The notes beneath the pieces are model-generated. The model had not been told where the DNA came from. It did not search any database and worked only from the letters and a program-made list of their open reading frames with translations. DNA of 64,000 nt from Rhizobium sp. BK418 (lineage in GTDB: Bacteria; Pseudomonadota; Alphaproteobacteria; Rhizobiales; Rhizobiaceae). The translations under genes and the position numbers were made by a program. This document shows, one piece after another, positions 24,384-32,455 of the stretch. Position 1 is the first letter of the stretch. Each line of letters opens with the position of its first letter. The stretch is from the NCBI RefSeq assembly GCF_004341105.1, contig NZ_SLZK01000003.1, positions 992,001-1,056,000 on the forward strand, in the 5' to 3' direction.

Positions 24384-24659
24384 ATGCCGAAATATCTCAT
24401 CGAACGGAACGTTCCCGGTGCAGCCAAACTCACGCCCGAGCAGCTGCGGGAGATTTCCGCCACGTCCAACAAGGTCGTCGCCGGCCTCGACCGTCCCTAT
24501 AACTGGATCACCAGCTATGTCGCCGGCGACAAGATCTATTGCGTGCACGAAGCCGACAGTGCCGAAACCGTTTACCGCCACGCCCGCGAGGGCGGCTTTC
24601 CAGCCGATCTGGTGACGGAGATTGCCTCGGAGATCGGCCCGCAAACCGCACGCGCCTGA
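24384..24659 (+). CDS. DUF4242 (SCO4226-type nickel-binding) family protein
   Basis: A 91-residue protein, MPKYLIERNVPGAAKLTPEQLREISATSN through NWITSYVAGDKIYCVHEADSAETVYRHAREGGFPADLVTEIASEIG. This matches the ferredoxin-like DUF4242 family, whose Streptomyces member SCO4226 binds nickel. GGAGG lies a few bases ahead of the ATG. It is divergent from the LuxR-ATPase gene, so regulation by it is possible but unproven. Confidence 0.8.
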   Translation: MPKYLIERNVPGAAKLTPEQLREISATSNKVVAGLDRPYNWITSYVAGDKIYCVHEADSAETVYRHAREGGFPADLVTEIASEIGPQTARA

Positions 24660-24724
24660 ATACACGCGCCTGATTACCCGCGCTTGGCCGTTTGCGAGGG
24701 GCAGCGACCGGCGCTCGCCTCGTT

Positions 24725-24767
24725 CCCTCCTCGGACGAGTTCGGGGAGGGGATGGGGGAAGGGCTTT
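24725..24767. repeat. partial copy of the CCCC/GGGG palindrome
   Basis: A CCCTCC block followed about 15 bases later by GGGGAGGGG and a further ATGGGGG run resembles one half of the element at 21441-21573. It lies in the 223-base gap after the DUF4242 gene, which otherwise shows nothing I can name. Confidence 0.4.
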
Positions 24768-24882
24768 GCGACGGCGGCTTTTGGGGCACGCGACACGCAG
24801 CAAGTTCTGTGATTGTGAGCGCAGGTTTGATCTCATGCAGGTCATCGATGTGATGCAGTGCCGGCTGGCTTAAGATCCAATG

Positions 24883-25170
24883 TCAGCAGAAGTCCGTGCG
24901 GGCAGATGCTGTGGCGCCTGGAGATCGGGATTGCAGGCGGGAGAGCAGGCGCAGCGCCGCGGAGACGGCGAGATTGGCGAACGCCGTGTCGCTGGCGGAA
25001 ATCTGTTCGCGGCAGGTCTTCAGCTGTCCCGAGATTTCGCCGATTTCGGCATGCAATGAGGCATTGCCGGCGGTGGCCGCGTTGGATGAGGCCACGGCAA
25101 GGTGTGCGATCAGCAGATCGACGATGGTGAGGCGTTCTTCCTGCGGGATGGATTCGAATGGTACCGGCAT
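24883..25170 (-). CDS. hypothetical protein
   Basis: A 95-residue protein. Residues 8-60 are predicted helical (SIPQEERLTIVDLLIAHLAVASSNAATAGN), followed by a polar helix LKTCREQISASDTAFANLAVSAALRLLSRL and a low-complexity SPGATASARTDFC tail. No family is recognised. It is the last of three small minus-strand genes that appear co-directional (25491, 25252, 24883), with 81 bases before it. Confidence 0.55.
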   Translation of the reverse strand: MPVPFESIPQEERLTIVDLLIAHLAVASSNAATAGNASLHAEIGEISGQLKTCREQISASDTAFANLAVSAALRLLSRLQSRSPGATASARTDFC

Positions 25171-25251
25171 GGTGTTTCTCTGTGCTGAGGAAAGATGCTG
25201 CGCCGAGCCGGCCAGGTCAGAGCGAACAGGAGAGTTCGTTTAAAACGTGCC

Positions 25252-25473
25252 TCACGCCACCGACGCCCCATGCACGTCCGCCGCCCGCTCGATCTGGGTG
25301 TAGAGCGGCACCCATCCTGCAAGGGTGACGTCGCCGTCATGCGCCGATACGAAGATATAGGTCGCATCTATATCGCCTGCGCGGTGAAGCGATGCCGAGA
25401 CTTCGGATTCCAGATCGGCCGCATTGGCCGGCCTCGAATGCACAAGCTGCAAATGCCTTTCACGCACGGGCAT
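25252..25473 (-). CDS. short BON-like protein, possibly truncated
   Basis: A 73-residue protein. Residues 42-73 read ATYIFVSAHDGDVTLAGWVPLYTQIERAADV then GASVA, which looks like the first strand-strand-helix of a BON domain. A full domain would continue with a second G-V-x-V-x-N strand, but the frame stops here, so it may be a truncated BON protein or a half-domain. The ATG at 25473 has AGGAGG six bases ahead. It starts 17 bases after the 25491 gene. Confidence 0.5.
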   Translation of the reverse strand: MPVRERHLQLVHSRPANAADLESEVSASLHRAGDIDATYIFVSAHDGDVTLAGWVPLYTQIERAADVHGASVA

Positions 25474-25490
25474 ATCCGTCCTCCTGCGCA

Positions 25491-25817
25491 TCACACTGCC
25501 GGCGCGGTGTTGCCCGGCGGCAGGCCTTGGATCGCAAAGCGGCGCTTGACGAATGGATCGGCGACGCCGGGATAGTCGCCGGCGTTCTGAAGCGCTGCCA
25601 TGAGGATCGTTTCATGGCGGATGCCGCTATCGAACAGCGAAAGGAGTTGTGCTGCAGCGTGCCCGAACAATTTCGGCTCGGCAGCCTGGTCATATCCGGC
25701 TCGATCGAGCATACGGATCAGCAGGTTCACATCGTCGTTATCAGGCACGGTTTCGTCGGCCGAAGATATCGGGATTGGGGACATCGGAACTGGATTTAGC
25801 GGGGTCGCGGAAGACAT
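25491..25817 (-). CDS. hypothetical protein
   Basis: A 108-residue acidic protein. The start MSSATPLNPVPMSPIPISSADETVPDN is Pro/Ser-rich and probably disordered. The rest, VNLLIRMLDRAGYDQAAEPKLFGHAAAQLLSLFDSG through FVKRRFAIQGLPPGNT, is helical. GGAGGA lies six bases ahead of the ATG. It is the first gene of a three-gene small-protein run. I do not recognise a family. Confidence 0.55.
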   Translation of the reverse strand: MSSATPLNPVPMSPIPISSADETVPDNDDVNLLIRMLDRAGYDQAAEPKLFGHAAAQLLSLFDSGIRHETILMAALQNAGDYPGVADPFVKRRFAIQGLPPGNTAPAV

Positions 25818-26122
25818 TCAGTCCTCCTTCCGGTCGGGGCCAGGGTGTGGATGCCCTTAACCAACAGCGCCCGTGAAAATGGCTGCTGACACGGGCACCA
25901 TGCGCCCTTTTGCGCGCCTCCACAATAGCCGCCAAATTAATAAAAATAAAATATACCTTGTTCTGAACACAAATGATCCCTATGTTCTGCAAATCGAATT
26001 TGCTTCGTCAGCTTCGTTTCTGCGCAAAATGCGCATTGGCTAATCTTTCCTCTCAAGCTCGACCACTTTATCGCCTGCACATAGCGGGCTTGGTAATTCT
26101 TTGCGATTGAAAGGAAATCGTT
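25818..26122. other. divergent promoter and cold-shock leader region
   Basis: This gap of 305 bases lies between a minus-strand gene and the cold-shock gene. It includes a strongly AT-rich run around 25936-25960, likely a promoter region. The long stretch up to 26122 is probably the 5' leader of the cold-shock mRNA; such leaders often act as thermosensors. I cannot assign exact promoter boxes. Confidence 0.4.
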
Positions 26123-26332
26123 ATGAATACTGGTATCGTTAAATTCTTCAACACGGCCAAGGGCTTTGGTTTCATTTCGCTGGTCGACGGCTCGCCGGAC
26201 GTGTTCGTTCACATTTCGGCTGTCGAACAGTCCGGCATGACCTTCCTGCGTGAAGGCCAGTCGGTCAGTTTCGACCTGGTGCGGGATTCCCGCAGCGGCA
26301 AGAACGCCGCGCAGAACCTCGCTTCTGCATAA
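26123..26332 (+). CDS. cold-shock domain protein
   Basis: A 69-residue single CSD protein, [35 protein letters not shown]. The RNP1 motif is KGFGFIS and RNP2 is VFVHIS; the rest, [29 protein letters not shown], is standard. It binds single-stranded RNA or DNA and melts cold-stabilised RNA structure. An AAAGGAAAT site precedes the ATG. A rho-independent terminator follows about 65 bases after the stop. Confidence 0.95.
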   Translation: MNTGIVKFFNTAKGFGFISLVDGSPDVFVHISAVEQSGMTFLREGQSVSFDLVRDSRSGKNAAQNLASA

Positions 26333-26396
26333 TCAATTGGTTCGCACCTCGCTTTGACCACGGATGTACTGGCACTGCGGTTATGCGAACCCTGGA

Positions 26397-26427
26397 AAGG
26401 TCGGGCTTGCCCCGGCCTTTTTGTTTT
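26397..26427 (+). terminator. rho-independent terminator of the cold-shock gene
   Basis: AAGGTCGGG-cttgc-CCCGGCCTT forms a nine-pair stem with one G-U pair, followed by TTTTTGTTTT. It lies 65-95 bases beyond the stop codon. Confidence 0.75.
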
Positions 26428-26456
26428 CAAGCCCCGTTCTGTTCTGGAGAAAAACA

Positions 26457-26627
26457 ATGACAAAGACAGATGCTGCGACAATTCTTAGACGTGCCGCGCG
26501 CCAGGTGGTCAACACCAGCGGCGGCGGACACCTGGGAGGCACCAATTTCGGCCAGGCCTTCGACGCGAAGACATCTTCCGCCAAAGACAAGAGCGACAGA
26601 ACCCGCAGGCCGCCGCGCGGGAAATAA
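26457..26627 (+). CDS. small hypothetical basic protein
   Basis: A 56-residue frame starting MTKTDAATILRRAARQVVNT with a Gly-rich middle (SGGGHLGGTNFGQAFDA) and a very basic end (KDKSDRTRRPPRGK). GGAG lies about eight bases ahead of the ATG. The basic tail suggests nucleic-acid binding, but no family is recognised and composition alone is weak evidence. Confidence 0.4.
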   Translation: MTKTDAATILRRAARQVVNTSGGGHLGGTNFGQAFDAKTSSAKDKSDRTRRPPRGK

Positions 26628-26653
26628 CAGCCTGAGGGGTGGTCGCTCTCCCC

Positions 26654-26683
26654 TTGCCATTCCACGGCAGTTTGCGCTATAGA
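26654..26683 (+). promoter_or_regulatory. candidate sigma-70-type promoter of the fluoride riboswitch
   Basis: TTGCCA (26654-26659) and TATAGA (26678-26683) are separated by 18 bases. Initiation would fall near 26690, immediately ahead of the aptamer. Confidence 0.5.
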
Positions 26684-26687
26684 TCAC

Positions 26688-26745
26688 CCCGATGGGGATG
26701 GAGTACCCCCGAAACCGCCCTCAAGGCTGATGACTCCTACCGTGT
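26688..26745 (+). ncRNA. fluoride riboswitch (crcB motif) aptamer
   Basis: The sequence GGGGATGGAGTACCCCC at 26694-26710 and GGCTGATGACTCCTAC at 26725-26740 are the two signature blocks of the crcB RNA motif, in the right order and spacing, with AAACCGCC between. Fluoride-bound aptamers switch on genes such as crcB, which follows. The leader's downstream terminator (26771-26793) is the likely expression platform. Confidence 0.9.
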
Positions 26746-26770
26746 GCAACCGCGGTGGGAATCTGTCCGG

Positions 26771-26793
26771 AACCCGCTGCAGGCGGGTTTTTT
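26771..26793 (+). terminator. riboswitch expression-platform terminator
   Basis: A seven-base stem AACCCGC-tgcag-GCGGGTT followed by a run of T's sits 30 bases after the aptamer and 30 before crcB. Fluoride binding would be expected to prevent formation of this hairpin. Confidence 0.75.
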
Positions 26794-26822
26794 GTTGCCC
26801 GCCCGAGATTTTTGGAGCGAGC

Positions 26823-27254
26823 ATGTCATTTTATACTTGTCTCATCGTCATGGCCGGCGGCGCGCTCGGCACTTTCGCCCGCTACGCCGTCTCTATTCTT
26901 GCTATACCCATCAGCCGGGGTTTGCCCTGGGGCACGATCATCATCAATATCACAGGTTCGCTGGTGATCGGTTTTTTCAGCACGCTGACACTCGCCAGTG
27001 GTCGCTTCCCGATTTCCGATAACATGCGCCTTTTCGTGATCGTGGGCTTCTGCGGCGGCTATACGACCTTCTCTTCCTTCAGCCTGCAGACGCTCGAGCT
27101 GTTGCGAATGGGTTCCGTCGTGCGGGCCTGCATCAATGTCGCGGCTTCGATCGTGCTCTGCATCGGGGCAGTGGCCGTCGGCCATTTCGTCGCGACGTGG
27201 ATAAACAGCGGCGCACCTGATGTGGCGCAGGCGGTGATCGAGGAGCAGGTCTGA
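26823..27254 (+). CDS. crcB: fluoride ion channel CrcB/Fluc
   Basis: A 143-residue four-helix membrane protein. The family signatures are GGALGTFARYAVS (first helix end), GTIIINITGSLVIGFF (about 40-55) and GFCGGYTTFSSFSLQTLELL (about 74-94), the Phe-box and Na-site region. The protein dimerises head-to-tail to let F- leave the cytoplasm. The ATG at 26823 follows a TTGGAGCGA site (GGAG). Expression is under the fluoride riboswitch at 26688-26745. Spacing and motifs make this assignment secure. Confidence 0.95.
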   Translation: MSFYTCLIVMAGGALGTFARYAVSILAIPISRGLPWGTIIINITGSLVIGFFSTLTLASGRFPISDNMRLFVIVGFCGGYTTFSSFSLQTLELLRMGSVVRACINVAASIVLCIGAVAVGHFVATWINSGAPDVAQAVIEEQV

Positions 27255-27357
27255 GATAAGGAGGCACAGGAGGGGCGTGCCGACGATCAAGCCGGTCTGT
27301 CCTTCCAGCCGGGAAAGATATCGTCATCGTCCGAAAGGCACGGGACGCAGATGCAAT

Positions 27358-27463
27358 CGATCCGCCGGGTATGGCGGTCCGGCGGATCGAGCGGCCGTTA
27401 ATCCCTGTCGCAGTCGGGGCGAGCTATGACAAGGGGTTCACGGATCGATTTTCCGTCGGCATC
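27358..27463 (-). repeat. decayed repeat copy A of the glycine-rich gene's 3' end
   Basis: Read on the minus strand this stretch resembles the last 30 codons of the gene at 27808-28470. It still ends in a stop codon and carries the same following stem-loop (CGATCCGCCGG / CCGGCGGATCG at 27358-27389). A short in-frame deletion has lost part of the K-I-D-E-I-R block. Confidence 0.7.
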
Positions 27464-27496
27464 TCTGCCTGCGGGAAAACCCATGACAGGAGCGAT

Positions 27497-27641
27497 CGAT
27501 CCACCGGGTATGGCGTCCCGGCGGATCGACCGACCGTTAAATCCCGGTCGTGGTCAGGGCTGAGTGCGACAGGGGTTCACGGATCTCATCAATTTTACCG
27601 TCGGCATCACCGACGCCGAGGTGGTCTTGGCCTCGGCGAAG
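27497..27641 (-). repeat. repeat copy B of the glycine-rich gene's 3' end
   Basis: On the minus strand this reads GVGDADGKIDEIREPLSHSALTTTGI then stop, almost identical to the C-terminus of the intact gene (GVGDADGKIDEIRESLSHTAPTTAGN). The following stem-loop is present with one mismatch. No upstream start is linked to it. Confidence 0.75.
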
Positions 27642-27767
27642 ACTACCGAGCTCCGACGGCCAGTATGAGTGCAGACGCCAGCGCAATTTTTCATTTCGGC
27701 GTGCGGATGGCGTCGTGCGGAGGGAAAGAAACTGTTCTGCCCGTGGAAAAATCCATGACAGGTACAT

Positions 27768-27800
27768 CGATCCGCCGGGTATGGCGGCCCGGCGGATCGA
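27768..27800 (-). terminator. stem-loop behind the glycine-rich gene
   Basis: ATCCGCCGGG-tatggcgg-CCCGGCGGAT is a perfect ten-base stem just beyond the stop of the glycine-rich gene (stop at 27808-27810). It recurs in both downstream repeat copies. It has no clear T-run on the transcribed side, so it may act as an mRNA-end protector or a weak terminator. Confidence 0.5.
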
Positions 27801-27807
27801 GCGGCCG

Positions 27808-28470
27808 TCAATTCCCTGCCGTTGTCGGGGCTGTGTGCGACAGGGATTCACGGATCTCGTCGATTTTTCCATCGGCATCACCGACGCCGAGGATGGCCTT
27901 GGCTTTATCGAAGGCTGCCGGGCTCAGTTCGCCGGTGCGCGTGGCCGACTCCAGCGCTTTCTCCAGTGCCGCATCGCCCAGGACCGGATCATCGGGTGCG
28001 GGTGCGACGCCGTTATCGATTTCAAACTGGGCATAGGCCACGGCATAGGCCGAGATCGCGGTCATCTTCGGATCGGACGTGTTCAAATAGGCCTTATAGC
28101 TGCGGTTGAGTGAATTCAGCCCGGCGAGCTCGGCGCGAACGTTCTTTTGCCTGATATCGTCGGTGGTCTTTTTCGCGGTCAGCGATTTCTCGCTGTTCTC
28201 TCGGGATTTGCCCTTGCTTTCGCTCTGAAGCGTCGAGCCCCCGGAATGGTCGCCACTTTTTCCGTGACTGCCGCTCTGTCCCCCGCCATTGCTGCTGCCA
28301 TGCCCGCCGCCGTTTCCTCCACCGTTTCCTCCACCGTTGCCGCCGCCGTTACCGCCGCCATTGCCGCCGTCCTTTGCGAATGCGGCCATATCGAAGCCGG
28401 AAATCGTTGCGGGGCTTGAAGCGATGATCATGGAAAGGGCGGCTAGGGACGCCAAGGTTGTTATACGCAT
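27808..28470 (-). CDS. glycine-rich exported protein with GGGN repeats
   Basis: A 220-residue protein with an N-terminal signal segment (MRITTLASLAALSMIIASSPATISGFDMAAFA), then a Gly/Asn tract of about five GGGN units (residues 35-56), a Gly/Ser/His stretch, a charged helix (about 80-105), and a helical C-terminal domain that includes VRAELAGLNSLNRSYKAYLNTSDPKM, ALEKALESAT and GVGDADGKIDEIRESL. It looks secreted or periplasmic, of the small rhizobial 'glycine-rich' type, with no known role. Its 3' end is present in two further copies downstream. Confidence 0.75.
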   Translation of the reverse strand: MRITTLASLAALSMIIASSPATISGFDMAAFAKDGGNGGGNGGGNGGGNGGGNGGGHGSSNGGGQSGSHGKSGDHSGGSTLQSESKGKSRENSEKSLTAKKTTDDIRQKNVRAELAGLNSLNRSYKAYLNTSDPKMTAISAYAVAYAQFEIDNGVAPAPDDPVLGDAALEKALESATRTGELSPAAFDKAKAILGVGDADGKIDEIRESLSHTAPTTAGN

Positions 28471-28751
28471 CTGTTTCTCCGTCTCGGGGACAGGTTTCGT
28501 TTCGTGACGCCGGATTGCCGAATCTCGGAGGCAATCAGGATGAGGAGAATAGTAGCGGGGGAATGCGCCGATAACATCGGACCATGGTCCGGCCGCGGCT
28601 GGACTAAGGTCTGTGACGGTATCGAGGCCGAACGAGGAGGGGCGCTCTCACATCGTGTTTGCTTGATTACCTCCAGCCGATCCGGAATCGGGTGGCTGCC
28701 GCTTCTCATATTTCCTACCCCTCCGTGACCATCAAAACAGGAGGCTCGGAC

Positions 28752-29510
28752 ATGGAACTGGAAGACAAGGTCATCATCATCTCTGGCGCAAGCAGCGGCA
28801 TCGGCGCCGCCGCTGCCCGGCTGTTTGCGGCCGGCGGTGCGAAGCTCGTGCTCGGCGCACGGCGAGCGCCGAACCTCGCGGCGCTCGTTTCCGAGATCAT
28901 TGAAAGCGGCGGCACGGCCGTGTCCCTGGCCGGTGATGTGCGCGAGGGCGCCTATGCGCAGGCGCTGGTCGATCGCGCGCTCGATGCCTATGGCAGGCTC
29001 GACGGCGCGTTCAACAATGCCGGCGTCGTCGGCGAGATGGGCGCGTTTTCGCAGATGAGTGCCGACAACTGGGAGACGGTGATTTCGACGAACCTGACAA
29101 GCGCCTTCTTTGCGCTGAAGGCGCAGCTGCCGGTCATGAAAGCACAGCGCAGCGGCTCGATCGTCTTCACCTCGTCCTTCGTCGGCTATAGCAATGGCGG
29201 CTTGCCCGGCATGGGTGCCTATGCAGCTTCCAAGGCTGGACTGATCGGCCTCGTGCAATCGGTCGCCGCCGATCATGCGGCTGACGGCATCAGGATCAAC
29301 AGCCTGCTGCCCGGCGGAACCATCACACCCGCCGGCGGGGAGAACAACCCTGAATTCCTCGACTATATTTCCGGCCTGCATCCGATGAAGCGGATGGCGG
29401 CGGCCGAAGAGATCGCAAAGGCCGCGCTCTTTCTGCTGTCGGACCAGTCAAGCTTCATGACTGGCAGCCCAATGATCGTCGATGGCGGCATGTCGGTGCG
29501 GCTGCTCTAG
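28752..29510 (+). CDS. SDR-family oxidoreductase
   Basis: A 252-residue short-chain dehydrogenase/reductase. The NAD(P)-binding motif is GASSGIGAAAARLFAAGG (about 12-29), with NNAGVVGE (about 90-97), the catalytic Ser in FTSSFVGYS (about 140), and the YAASKAG tetrad (Tyr-x-x-x-Lys, about 158-164). A LLPGGTITPAGG substrate-loop and MTGSPMIVDGGMSV C-terminus complete it. The ATG at 28752 is behind AGGAGG; the frame extends upstream without support. The substrate is unknown. Confidence 0.9.
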   Translation: MELEDKVIIISGASSGIGAAAARLFAAGGAKLVLGARRAPNLAALVSEIIESGGTAVSLAGDVREGAYAQALVDRALDAYGRLDGAFNNAGVVGEMGAFSQMSADNWETVISTNLTSAFFALKAQLPVMKAQRSGSIVFTSSFVGYSNGGLPGMGAYAASKAGLIGLVQSVAADHAADGIRINSLLPGGTITPAGGENNPEFLDYISGLHPMKRMAAAEEIAKAALFLLSDQSSFMTGSPMIVDGGMSVRLL

Positions 29511-29649
29511 CGGACCTAGCCCCGGGTAGCGTTGTGCCGCCCGGGGATGAGAGTTGGCGGCCGTTCCCAGAGGTCGCCAGCGCTTCACGCCGCGCCCAAT
29601 TCCTGACATATTTGCGGAAGGACAGCCAACCGTTCGTGGATATTGGGTC

Positions 29650-29976
29650 ATGAACTCGCAAACACGTGAAAAAAGCAACATGCGCGCCCCTACCGGGTCG
29701 GTTACAGGGCTTTGCTCTGCGTCCGCCACCATGTTTGCAGTAGGGATGGCCTTTCTGGGTTATTGGGGAGTGTATGAACAGGGGCGCTGGAGTCCAATCG
29801 ATTATCTTGTGATGGTTGTCGCTATCCTCGGATTTGCCGCACTTGGCTGCGTGCCCTGGATTGTAACGACACCTGTCGCGGAGGAGGAGGCAGACAAAGT
29901 CGCCGTCGCCAGGCGAGCGATGGCATTGGGAACGGCGCTCATCTGGATGGCCGTCTGTATTACCGTATTTGCCTGA
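29650..29976 (+). CDS. small membrane protein
   Basis: A 108-residue protein with three hydrophobic segments: about 20-40 (CSASATMFAVGMAFLGYWGVY), 50-70 (YLVMVVAILGFAALGCVPWIV) and 88-106 (AMALGTALIWMAVCITVFA). A charged loop EEEADKVAVARR lies between the last two. The ATG at 29650 is a choice among weak starts (another is at 29680). No family is recognised. Confidence 0.55.
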   Translation: MNSQTREKSNMRAPTGSVTGLCSASATMFAVGMAFLGYWGVYEQGRWSPIDYLVMVVAILGFAALGCVPWIVTTPVAEEEADKVAVARRAMALGTALIWMAVCITVFA

Positions 29977-30081
29977 CCGCCCTGCGTAACCCTCTTTGAA
30001 GCGACGGTGGGCTGGCGGCCAAGCACCGCCCCCTAAGTGATCGAACAGAGGCTGCGGCGAGTAAGCCAATTCGATCGCCGC

Positions 30082-30414
30082 TCACTCCCGCCGCCGCTTG
30101 CTGGGCTGCGTGCCGTCATAAAAGCCAGGCGGCTTCTTCTTCACCCAGGCGACGAAGGTCTGGATGGTCGGGTGGGCCAGCAGGGCCTCGACCGTGGCGT
30201 AGGATTGTTCCAGCTCCGCCTCGGAAAACTGCGCATGGATCTGGCGATGGCAGATGCGGTGCAGAACCTGTGTCTCGCGTCCGCCCCGGCTCTTCGGCAC
30301 CAGGTGGTGCTCGTCCCTCTGGTCGGCCGGGACGATCCGGCCGCAGAGCGGGCAGATATCAGGCTCGGGCGCATGATACCATGAAGTGATGTCCCGGTTT
30401 CGTTTTCGCACCAT
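30082..30414 (-). CDS. HNH endonuclease-like protein
   Basis: A 110-residue protein with CPLCGRIVPADQRDEHHLVPKSRGGRET then LHRICHRQIHAQFSEAEL (about 21-68). The C-x-x-C pair, the HH and the C-H-x-x-x-H block are the zinc-linked HNH (His-Me finger) layout. The C-terminal half is basic (KKKPPGFYDGTQPSKRRRE). It may nick DNA, but the family also includes non-phage proteins of unknown role. It is not clearly in an operon. Confidence 0.75.
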   Translation of the reverse strand: MVRKRNRDITSWYHAPEPDICPLCGRIVPADQRDEHHLVPKSRGGRETQVLHRICHRQIHAQFSEAELEQSYATVEALLAHPTIQTFVAWVKKKPPGFYDGTQPSKRRRE

Positions 30415-30539
30415 AGGCGGAGACTAACCGCCGGCCGGCCGGGCGGCAATATCTGCCGCCGCTCAGCGGAAGAGCTCACACCGGCCGTCGCCGTCGGAGG
30501 GCGAAGCTCGCGCAGGCGGGAAAACCGGTTCAGGCAAGA

Positions 30540-31475
30540 CTATCGGGAGGTTTCCAGGCGATCGCCGCGCAGAAGGCTCAGCCAAGCCTGCGACACCTTC
30601 TCCGCGCCTGAGCCTCCGATATGGCAATCGTCATAGCGGTCGTCTCCATCGAGCAACGCGTCGGAATTTGCGCCTTCTCGGATACCGTGGCCGCTTTTCG
30701 ACAGGGCCATCTGCGCCCTTACGATCGCATTGTCCGGGATATGCTCCTTGAAGCCGCCGTTGCTCGGTTCGAGGCATTTCGATGCAATTGAGATATAAAC
30801 GGGTGCCTCGACGCCGTGCTGACGCAACGTGTCGACCATCGAGAGGAAACGCTCCTGATAGGCCTCCGCAGTAGTGCCGATGACGAGGTCCTTCTCTCCC
30901 TGCACCCAGAGGACGCTGGTTATCCGATAACCGGAATCCTGAAGCTGTTTCACCGTATCGACCAGCACGGGATTGATGTCACCGCCTGCCGCCCATCGTG
31001 CGACCTCAGACCCGGAATATGCGAGGGGGGCAATGATGACGCTGTCATTCTGTCCGGATGCGATCAATTTATTCCCAAGAAGCGTCCAGTACTCTCCCTT
31101 GGTATCGGTCGATCCAAGGAGTGGCGAGGCGGCGACGAAGCACCGTTTTCCGAAGGCGTTTACAACACGAGCGCCGTAATTCGACCGGTGCCGTTGTCCA
31201 CCGTCGTTGGCCGCATTCGATTGGCCAAGAACAAGCAAGACGGCCGTTCGGTCAGTTTGAGGCGGGCAGGGCACAGGCGTTTTCGATTCATCTCCGATGA
31301 GCCGTTCCTTGTCGTCGAAAGTATAACGGCTTGGAGCCGGCGCCTTCTCTGCACCAGCCATTTTCTTGAGCGCGGAAAGTTGCGGCCAAGGAAAGATCTC
31401 ATGTCTCGCGCTCATGCCGCCGAGAACGTACATAGCGATCAGGGCGCCCAGGCCGACTGCTATTGTTTTACGCAT
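30540..31475 (-). CDS. SGNH-type esterase (sialate O-acetylesterase domain)
   Basis: A 311-residue exported protein. Residues 1-22 form a signal or anchor helix (MRKTIAVGLGALIAMYVLGG). Residues 75-300 have the esterase order: VLLVLGQSNAAN (the G-Q-S-N nucleophile block), an oxyanion-like PLAYSGSEVARWA, a LWVQGEKD segment, and the catalytic D-x-x-H in YDDCHIGGSGAEKV. This arrangement is that of sialate-type O-acetylesterases of the SGNH superfamily, acting on acylated sugars outside the cytoplasm. The substrate is unknown. Confidence 0.75.
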   Translation of the reverse strand: MRKTIAVGLGALIAMYVLGGMSARHEIFPWPQLSALKKMAGAEKAPAPSRYTFDDKERLIGDESKTPVPCPPQTDRTAVLLVLGQSNAANDGGQRHRSNYGARVVNAFGKRCFVAASPLLGSTDTKGEYWTLLGNKLIASGQNDSVIIAPLAYSGSEVARWAAGGDINPVLVDTVKQLQDSGYRITSVLWVQGEKDLVIGTTAEAYQERFLSMVDTLRQHGVEAPVYISIASKCLEPSNGGFKEHIPDNAIVRAQMALSKSGHGIREGANSDALLDGDDRYDDCHIGGSGAEKVSQAWLSLLRGDRLETSR

Positions 31476-31859
31476 GTCGTCAACTCGGAAACTCCATCCG
31501 GTGACATGGAGCCTACGGACCGATCAAGGCTGCTCCAGCCATGAACGTTCGTTTACGCCAGCCACATCTGCTTGCTCGGGCATGCTCTTCAAAAAAGAGT
31601 TCGTCGCGAAGATCGAGCCCCAATCGACGACTATTTCACGTGGGGTCGCCGAAACCCGCTCTAAACTATAGTCCGGACCAGTGATTGCAATCATCCGGAT
31701 GGGTTAGAGATCGTGCCCGTTTGCAGCAGCAGTTCCATGAAGAATACTCCCGTTGCTGGCTTATGGGCCGACGACCACAGGGCCAGGGAGGCGAGGACAA
31801 GGCGGGAGCGGAACGCCGGTTACGGTCGGGGACACCGAGTACCCCGACCGGTCTCGCGC
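31476..31859. other. intergenic stretch, nothing recognised
   Basis: This 384-base gap lies between two minus-strand genes. Plus-strand open frames cross it, but none has a ribosome site or composition that I would defend. I see no strong inverted repeat in it. Confidence 0.35.
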
Positions 31860-32297
31860 TCAGCCAAGTTCCTCGGCGAGCCCGAGGAGAATGCCTTCCG
31901 GCCCGCGGATGTAGCAGAGCCGATATACGTCCTGATACTGGACCACTTCGCCGACGAGCTGAGCGCCGCGCGCACGCAGCCTTTGAAGCATCTCGTTGAG
32001 ATCACTGACGGCGAACATGACACGGAGGTAGCCGAGCGCGTTGACGGGGGCGTTGCGGTGATCTGCGACGACATCAGGGGCGAGGAAACGGGAGAGCTCG
32101 AGCCGGCCGTGTCCGTCCGGTGTGCGCATCATGGCAACCTCGACATGCTGATTGCCCAGCCCGGTGACACGTCCGGCCCATTCCCCTTCGATCGTGGCCC
32201 GTCCTTCGAGTTCGAGGCCGAGTTCGCGAAAGAAATCAATCGTCACGTCCAGGTCTTCGACGACGATTCCTACATTGTGCATCTGCTTGAGCGCCAT
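31860..32297 (-). CDS. VOC-fold dioxygenase-like protein
   Basis: A 145-residue protein starting MALKQMHNVGIVVEDLDVTIDFFRELGLELEGR, a typical VOC first module with the metal-ligand His in 'MHNVG', and ending with RLCYIRGPEGILLGLAEEL, the last module with its Glu ligand. A FAVSDLNEMLQRLRARGAQL block is between. The ATG at 32297 follows GGAG; 31 upstream codons are not supported. The fold serves glyoxalases, dioxygenases and resistance proteins, so the reaction is open. Confidence 0.85.
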   Translation of the reverse strand: MALKQMHNVGIVVEDLDVTIDFFRELGLELEGRATIEGEWAGRVTGLGNQHVEVAMMRTPDGHGRLELSRFLAPDVVADHRNAPVNALGYLRVMFAVSDLNEMLQRLRARGAQLVGEVVQYQDVYRLCYIRGPEGILLGLAEELG

Positions 32298-32455
32298 GTT
32301 TCCAATCTCCAAAGTATCGCTTCGATCTACGAGGTGTCGCCTCGTTCCGCAAAGAACGTTCGAGGCAGGCCAATACCGACAGCCATCCACACTTGATCAG
32401 CTGCTTTCCACTTCAGGAGCTTGAATCATACACCGCCCTCCCGTTTCGAAAAGTC

